A DNA stretch of 64,000 bases from Azadirachta indica. Its lineage: Eukaryota; Streptophyta; Magnoliopsida; Sapindales; Meliaceae. Below are positions 57,701 to 64,000 of the stretch, piece by piece. Numbering within the stretch: position 1 is the first letter of the stretch; the number at the start of each line of letters is the position of its first letter. The position numbers were made by a program, and so were the translations under genes. The stretch covers positions 9,046,087-9,110,086 of the forward strand of contig CM040447.1 in assembly GCA_022749755.1 (NCBI GenBank). Direction: 5' to 3'. The notes beneath the pieces are model-generated. The model did no database searches. It saw only the letters and a list, made by a program, of their open reading frames with translations, and was not told the origin of the DNA.

Positions 57701-60045
57701 TAAGTATCTTGCCCATTAAAATACAAGTCTCTAAGTCAATTACTTTTCACATCAATATTCGGAAATGGCCCAAAATTCATGCTTGTCATCAACCAAACTC
57801 TATGCATGAGAACTTAATGTACATGTCCTTAATTTTAAACTACATCTCCTACTCTGTGTTGTTGACCTCAACCTCATGAAGTAGCATATTACATATCAAG
57901 TTCCCAAGAAACTTTAAACTAGTGTGTATGTCCAAAAAATGGGCTAAACATGTCTGCTTGAACAATAAGCCCTGTATAACTGTCAACTTGTCATATATAA
58001 TCTGCAGATCATTTAAGTATGATAACGACGTCACCTCGGCAAGAAAATGGTGTCTAGATTGATCTTCAAGGACCTAACGGCAACCATTACCTCCTGTAGT
58101 GGGATAATTTACATTAAATCAATGACAATAACATAAACAACAGCCACAAGTTAAGGAATAGTTAGTTAACATTTGAATGCATCTATATATGCATCCATGC
58201 ATTCTATAACATCAATATCATTTCCAGGTATTGCAATTAATTTACTTTAAATTCAACAATGATATTAAATAACTATATCAGCATACCTATATAATATACA
58301 ATGACTAATATATGTTTCTGTGTTTTATTCTACATCACTAGTGATGAACATATTGTAAAATCCAAGATAAATCTGCATAACAACAATTAAATAACAAATC
58401 ACACTGTTAAATACCCAAATTGTTAAAAGCGAATGAAGTTACTTCAGTGCAAAGAAAACAACAAATGCAATATAAGGCAAAAAGAGGAAGGGACAGATGG
58501 AGCAAGAAGAACCTTATAGCATGTATAATTTCCAATGTTTTTAGACAATATAAGGCTTTAGATAGACCCAATTGCAAATAACCAAATTGAGATAAACAAC
58601 TAGAATTAGTTAGGATTAATCCATTTGATCTATTTAGCCATGTTCCACGCTCACATTTTAATATCCCGTTAGTAAAGTTTTGCAACAACAAACCTCTCCC
58701 TTGCCCCTCCCCCTCCCCTCTTGGTTAAGCATAATATTTGGTAAGGCTACTTGAACTGTGGTTAGAGCCTATATTAGAGAATTTAAGCTTTTGTGTTAAA
58801 CTAGTCTAATATGGTATAGTCAACTTTGTTTTTGTTCTATATTTCAATTTAGTGTATGATTCATTGCCAAGGCCCATTTGGTTATAATTTCTCAAGCTCC
58901 GAATGTCAAAGTACCCTATATTAACCAACCATAATGTATAATTGTATGGTTACTTAATCTATAATTATGCTTTTCTGCCTAACAACTTAAGCTTTCAACT
59001 TGAATGAAGTTTTTGATTTTCACAAAAGTTACATCATGTAGTTTAAGTAGTGAATACTGTGGAAAATAATATCTAATGAAAGCTTTGACATGAAAGCAAT
59101 GAAGACCTCTCTAAAGTAGTCCATTGAATAAAAAATCTAAGTGACAATTAGTAAACAAGAATATACCCCTTGTACACTTAAATCTTTATTTATACCGAAG
59201 AATCAACTTTGAAAAAGAATATTTCATTGCAATTAACAACTTCAAGCTTTGAAGACAAGGAGTAACATAAGATTCATCTATATGTGTGCGCATTTTGTTA
59301 GGGCAAGACGAATAGCAATAGTATAGGTGAAGAGTCAACCTTTTAGCACTTGGGAACTACATCCAAACACATACAAGTTAAGCATTAAACTGAGCGAGAA
59401 CTCAGAAAATAGACCAAAATATGAATTCTAACGCAAGCCACAAAATAGGTCTCGAGTTGGCGTAGCTCGAGAACTCGCGAGCTAGCCCTACTCAAGAGTA
59501 TGGATTCCATAATCTTAAACAGGGTTGATGGATTCCATACTCTCGAGCAAGGCGATTCCAAGACCGCATGCCAATTTCAATTCACAATTTTTCCACAATC
59601 TTTCACTTTGTAACATGATTTTCTAATTTTTTTCACAATCATTCACACAATAACAGGTTTCTAACACCTAAATCATGACATACGATTAATTTTTTAGCAT
59701 TTTCACCATTCAAAATCGAAAACCACACCTAACAAATTGATAATCACCTTGCTTCAGCATTCCCACGTTACTACCAAAAAAGAATGAATTTGTCAATTAA
59801 GTGCCGTTAACTTCCCAGAATGCTCAAAATTTCATGTTGTTCAGCGTCCTCTTTAAGGACACTTGAATGCCATGTGACTAAAGCAAAGGGAGAGTGAAAA
59901 ATCTAGAGAGATTGTGAGAGAGTTAGGTCTTTTGACGGGGCAATTTGGTCCAAAAATGATGAGATTGATCATTTTTTAATGGGATTATATTAGGGATCAA
60001 AATTGAATGTAAGGAGAGAATAATGGTAAAAATTGGTTAAATCTA
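54756..60045 (-). mobile_element. Mutator-like element carrying a DUF1985/ULP1-type gene
   Basis: The left end (GGGATTTAACCAATTTTGACC from 54,756, then TTTGGACCACCTG and GACAAATTTCGG) is mirrored by the right end (CAATTTGGTCC near 59,941, GGTAAAAATTGGTTAAATCTA ending at 60,045). The inverted repeats extend about 150 bp with moderate identity. Flanks GTAAAATAA (54,747-54,755) and GTAAAAAAG (60,046-60,054) agree at 7 of 9 positions, a possible 9-bp Mutator duplication. Inside, on the minus strand, is a DUF1985-type gene remnant. No MURA transposase was seen. Mutator elements that carry ULP-like genes (Kaonashi type) are known from Arabidopsis and rice; this looks like that class. Confidence 0.65.
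55347..58090 (-). pseudogene. DUF1985-containing (ULP1-type) transposon gene remnant
   Basis: On the minus strand, 58,034-57,849 reads LFKQTCLAHFLDIHTSLKFL, then LICNMLLHEVEVNN, the signature of plant DUF1985 proteins (TCFGHFLDI...HHLLLREV). Downstream, 57,660-57,570 gives VDTVKLSLCFLLERILI, the next conserved block of that family. About 56,690-56,530 reads like a coiled coil (DISRVIQELHNKFEVFKDR). A 137-codon open frame at 55,347-55,760 could be the decayed C-terminus. I could not recognise the His/Asp/Cys triad of the ULP1 SUMO-protease domain that usually ends such proteins. Frames are broken by stops and probable introns. A decayed gene of a Mutator-like element. Confidence 0.65.
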
Positions 60046-60049
60046 GTAA

Positions 60050-60380
60050 AAAAGGGAAATTTTAATTTTAAAAATGATTGTTGTTCAAAATTTCTTTAAA
60101 ATTTGACTTTAAAATTTGACTATTAAATTTTTTTGACAAAATCATCCTTCATGATTAACTTTTTTTTAGCATAACTTTTTTCCTTTTATACTCAAAAGTG
60201 TACTTTCAAATACAAATACACTTTCAAGTATGAAAAAATTTTATTTGTACTCGAAAGTGCATTTTCAAGCCAAAAAAAGTTAGTCATAGGGATAATTTCA
60301 TTTAAAATATTAAAAGTTAATCATTTTTAAAGATATTTTGAACCATGATCATTGCTGAAAATAAAAAATTAAACAGTAAT
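60050..60380. repeat. Palindromic AT-rich MITE-like sequence
   Basis: Left (TTTAATTTT, ATGATTAACTTTTTTTTAGC, TACTCAAAAGTGTACTTTC) is mirrored by right (GAAAGTGCATTTTCAAGCC, AAAAAAAGTTAGTCAT, AAAAATTAAA). It abuts the Mutator-like element. Confidence 0.6.
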
Positions 60381-63078
60381 TACTATAGTAAATTTTTAAA
60401 AAAAATAAATAAAAAATTTTTCAAAATAACCTCAATTTGACCCTAATTTACCAAAATAGCCATATTTCAATTTTTTAAAATTGAACTAACCAATCATTAT
60501 TTTTCTAACAAGAATACACCTTAATAATCATTATAGTGGTTTTCAAGTGCACTTTTATTACTCAAAAGCAAGTATAGAACATTGTCATTTTCTAGTTTGC
60601 TTAAAAAGAAGGGCTATTTTCAACATTGCCGCCCCTTTTATTGACAAATAACAGAGATACATCTAAATTTGTGAAAGGCATCACTCCGGCCTAAAGTAAC
60701 GACTACTTGCTGTTAAGTGTAATAGAGCGAGGGATTAAAGAGACATTTTAGACTGTTGTTTTAAAAATGAAAAGAAATGGATTTAGTGTTCAAGCATGCT
60801 TGTTAGTTATAGTCGAAATTTGTTTTTTCAAATTTTTAACCTTTTCAACCATAGTGATGAAGAAGTTGACAATGGAGGGAAATCATTCGGTCATATAAGA
60901 AGCCATTGGCAATTTTCCTACGTATTCGTGAAGATACCAATGGATTAACCTAAGATTTAAGCTCAATCTCTCTGCAACTTGTGGGTATTTTCTTTTGATT
61001 CGTCATCAAGATACAATCATTCGAAGCAGACATAAGCGAACGAGTCTTGGGCATTCGTATTAACCTTAACAAGTGCGAATTGATTTCATATGATAGAGTT
61101 TGGTAATATGGATAGAGTGAAATGCATGTTGCTAAAATGAAAGATAAAACCATGTGAATCTCTATTTTTTTTTCTTTTTTTAGGTAATGCATGATTTGTT
61201 CTCTACTTAAAGTGAAAATGTGTTTGAATGATAAGTGTTTAGGTTTGAATAGCACTACATGAGTCCTTTGGTATGATAATATTTTGCTAATGAGTTTGAT
61301 TCCAAATGGGTTTCATGGTCAATGTTTAGGATTGATTAGGATTTTGATCGATTTTAGTTTGAAGGTATTATAGGTGTTGGCGCATTTTAAAATCTAATAT
61401 GTTAACAAGTGCATGTATTGAGGTAATGGAAATGAGCTTCAAATTTATAATTGCAAGCATTTCGGGTCACTATCACAAGCTTGCTCTATTAATGGACAAA
61501 TATTAACAATGGTTTTGCATTTTCATTTTTGATATTTTACAATTTATTGTAATTGTGATTTGCAAATTATTAGGTTTAAGAATAAAATAGAGATATACAA
61601 ATATTTGAAAAACTGAAATTGAAAATAAATTAGAAAGTAGGAATAAGAGTAAATATTGGATCCTTGTTTGTGATTTTGAGGAGAGAGATAGTAGCACTTT
61701 ATACATTCTAGGTTTTCATTTTTCATCTTATAACATAAATTTCCGAGTTTGTCAAGCTAGGAATTTCAATATTTTACTCTTATTCTTACTTTCTAATTTT
61801 GTTTGTAGTAAATTAATAGTATTGAAAATTACACATTACTATTCCACCCCATTTCACATTCTAGGTTTATATTTTATGTATTTTACATGTACTATAATAA
61901 TTATTGTGATGTTAGGAATATCTATGTATTGTATCTTAGTGCTCTCACTACTATGAAATGAACTTCATGTAGTGGACATTTTGCACACTTGATGGGCCAC
62001 ATTAAATTATCATGTCCAACATTTCATGATTATGTTGGTGGCAAAACTTTTCTTTTCTTTATGCCTAATTTATTTTGACTATTACTATAAACTTAATGAT
62101 AATCATAATTAAACTAGCCCTTAATTAAAATGATTCTCGTTAGACCAACCTTATTTAAGGAAAAATTTGCTCACTAGGTGTTGATTAAACATTTATAAAT
62201 GGAGAATGTTTGCACTTTAGAAACAATTATTTCATAGTATCTCCCAATTTTCTATCTGGCCAAAACATATTTTCCATTTCATTGTAGACAATTTTGGCCT
62301 TACATACCAAATATTCCTCTAACAAATTTCTCCTAAATCACTCATTAATTATGACTAATAGCAGATTTAAGTTTTACTTTCATGCAAGACAAGATTCAAA
62401 TTGTCATAAATTTTGCTCAATGAAATGTTGTAGTAGGACATGTACAGTGTCCTTTGTTGATCAGGTCTGGTCTTTGTGTATCTACAATGATATTATGATC
62501 AATGGTATATAATGTCATACTCATGCTCAACATCTCAAAATACTATATTATGCTAGTTATGCCAGAAAATTCATTAAAGATAATAAATTTTGGAACAATT
62601 AGGGCAAAAGATTATAGACAAAATTTATTTTTAGATGCTTCTGAATATATATTTTTGCTTTTGAATCATTTTGAGATGATTTAGGAGTTCGGAAATAGAT
62701 TCCAGTAGGGGTTTTAAGCCAAAATTTTCTTAGTAGTAGAAGGGTTTTAGCCCACACGTACATAGCATTGTGATTAATTGGGTTAGGCATGATCTTCTAG
62801 TAAGCACATGATCTTAAAAACAAATAAAAGTAGAAGTTAAAGATTTTGTTTGATCTAAGAAAGGTAAAATATTTGATCCAAGTAGAAGTTAATGATTTTC
62901 AGAGAAGCATTTGGGGTAAAAGTAGTGGTATATAATGTTATTAAATCCTGATCATGTGATTGTGGTTGATCAATTTAATAAGCAAATAAAAGCATTTAAG
63001 TTGGCTTTATAGTTTCCGCATTATGCATTCTATTTAGTTTCAAGAGAAATCAATGTACATGGTGAAATCACGGCAAAC
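60381..63078. other. Intergenic, no gene recognised
   Basis: AT-rich with a few open frames under 105 codons that lack family resemblance or a consistent splice structure. No repeats with defined ends. Confidence 0.5.
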
Positions 63079-63330
63079 TCAATTGTCTTCAACTTGGTAT
63101 GCAAATAAGTATAGATATAATCTTACAATTTCATCTTTACTTGACAACAGAATTTGACTGAAGATGGGCACTAGAATTGCTTTTGCTTCTTGATTCCTAT
63201 CCAATTCTTTGACAGGCAAATATTGCACAGCATATGCACCACTAAACAATTCTATAATATCGAGTACAGTGCACAACACTTGCTTAAGCTCTTGCTGAAC
63301 AACATATGCAGTAAGTACAACCTTCAAACA
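63079..63330 (-). CDS. Possible exon of an unrecognised gene
   Basis: On the minus strand the segment reads VVLTAYVVQQELKQVLCTVL, then IIELFSGAYAVQYLPVKELD and VPIFSQILLSSKDEI, followed directly by a good donor (ATT|GTAAGA near 63,127). The amphipathic, leucine-rich composition and low AT bias look more like real protein than the surrounding frames; it resembles an alpha-helical (HEAT/ARM-like) repeat protein, but I cannot name the family. A second short candidate segment lies upstream near 63,720-63,800 (GATAAAAG|GTATAAG on minus). Other exons may lie beyond the window or be lost. Confidence 0.3.
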   Translation of the reverse strand, partial: CLKVVLTAYVVQQELKQVLCTVLDIIELFSGAYAVQYLPVKELDRNQEAKAILVPIFSQILLSSKDEIVRLYLYLFAYQVEDN

Positions 63331-64000
63331 TTAGACTCTACAGGAATATAGAAATTATAACTTCCTTATCGTAGTTACCATCTTCAAATACATCAGTTTT
63401 CTACTCCACTTCAATATCTCTCTTGTAATTTTATAGTAAATTTTGTTGTTATAAGAAATTGGCATGATCCTATTTTGATTTTAATATGTCCATATTACAA
63501 TGCCTAGGAAGTATCATTAGGAAGTTAAAAAAAAAATACTAGAGGAAATCTAGAAATAGACTTTCTCAATCAAATATAAGTTAACATCATCTAGAAAATT
63601 CATTTAAGCTTGTTGTTCTTCCTTTTTCATTTTTACCAGAAATCAAATGCTGGATATCTCACAACTTGTCCACACAATCTCAATTAAGAAAAGAAAAAAT
63701 TTTAGCAATTAAACTTATACCTTTTATCAGTTGGTGCTATTAATGACTGCTGCTCTAAGCATGATGTGCATTGCCTATTGATTGATGTTTTGGTAAGCTC
63801 TTTCAAGTATTACTCTATGCATTGCCTGTTGCTCATTTCTTGTTGCTTTTAAAGAAGAAAAAACTCAACAACTGGACAATTTCAGATTCAACGTATAGGC
63901 TATAGCCAAAGTATATAGAAATGAATAATAGCAAATGAAATAACTAGTAGACAGATGTTTGGGTTAATTTTGTAATTGCATTGATGGATATAAATGATGC
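63331..64000. other. Window end, nothing firm
   Basis: AT-rich. One weak possible exon near 63,720-63,800 on minus is noted with the preceding entry. Confidence 0.4.

Noticed and set aside
58407..58691. 94-codon minus-strand frame within the Mutator-like element
   Set aside because: Cys/Leu/Phe-rich with no match to DUF1985, ULP1 or MURA regions; probably chance.
1..64000. Endogenous pararetrovirus, CRISPR array or bacterial insert
   Set aside because: No movement or coat protein motifs, no spaced direct repeats with unique spacers, and no bacterial gene organisation. The reverse transcriptases present are Ty3/gypsy with LTR or integrase context.

Overview
The window is nuclear DNA of a flowering plant, most likely a woody eudicot. 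The evidence is a very AT-rich background, short GT-AG introns, dense nested plant transposons (CACTA, Mutator-like, hAT, Ty3/gypsy of the Tat type, MITEs), class I chitinases with a hevein domain, and plant-type ACOT13-like hotdog thioesterases. I see no bacterial, viral or CRISPR features. I cannot name the species; the chitinases would fit a rosid tree.

Layout. About 0.6-1.75 kb holds a minus-strand Ty3/gypsy remnant. 3.4-9.42 kb is a decayed plus-strand CACTA (En/Spm) transposon with TNP2-like and TNP1-like coding remnants and a clear 3' terminus, followed by a 141-bp tandem repeat. 12.7-15.6 kb is a long fold-back (two ~1.4-kb arms in opposite orientation). 16-21.4 kb is an AT-rich, self-complementary repeat family carrying its own insertions: a 267-bp MITE with an 8-bp target duplication and a 1,956-bp Mutator-like element with a perfect 10-bp target duplication. 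21.7-35.0 kb is bounded by hAT-type ends with an 8-bp near-duplicate target site. It contains a 10.8-kb Tat-type Ty3/gypsy retrotransposon (minus strand, two LTRs, gag-pol, and an extra plus-strand antisense gene).

The gene island is 35.3-54.7 kb. Two paralogous three-exon thioesterase genes lie at its edges in opposite orientation: one at 35,351-38,258 on plus, with a 1-bp frameshift in exon 3, and one at 51,871-54,649 on minus, intact. Between them is a same-strand array of class I (GH19) chitinase loci: a terminal-exon pseudogene, one intact gene (39,907-41,114), one nearly complete copy with two small indels (42,353-43,631), and one orphan exon 2. The array is invaded by a family of MITEs, a plastid-like tRNA-Asn fragment and a tandem pair of poly(A)-tailed retroposon-like copies.

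54.76-60.05 kb is a Mutator-like element carrying a DUF1985 (ULP1-type) gene remnant. Its end lies about 105 bp upstream of the intact thioesterase start codon. 60-64 kb is mostly AT-rich and featureless, with one unexplained possible exon near 63.1-63.3 kb.

How it fits together: the functional content is a small defence locus (secreted chitin-binding chitinases) flanked by fatty-acyl thioesterase paralogs. The rest is transposon sediment in which insertion order can be read from nested boundaries. I did not find a convincing new biological system. The best leads are the fold-back element, the antisense gene of the Tat element, the DUF1985 transposon beside the thioesterase promoter, and the apparent small-indel lesions in otherwise sound genes.
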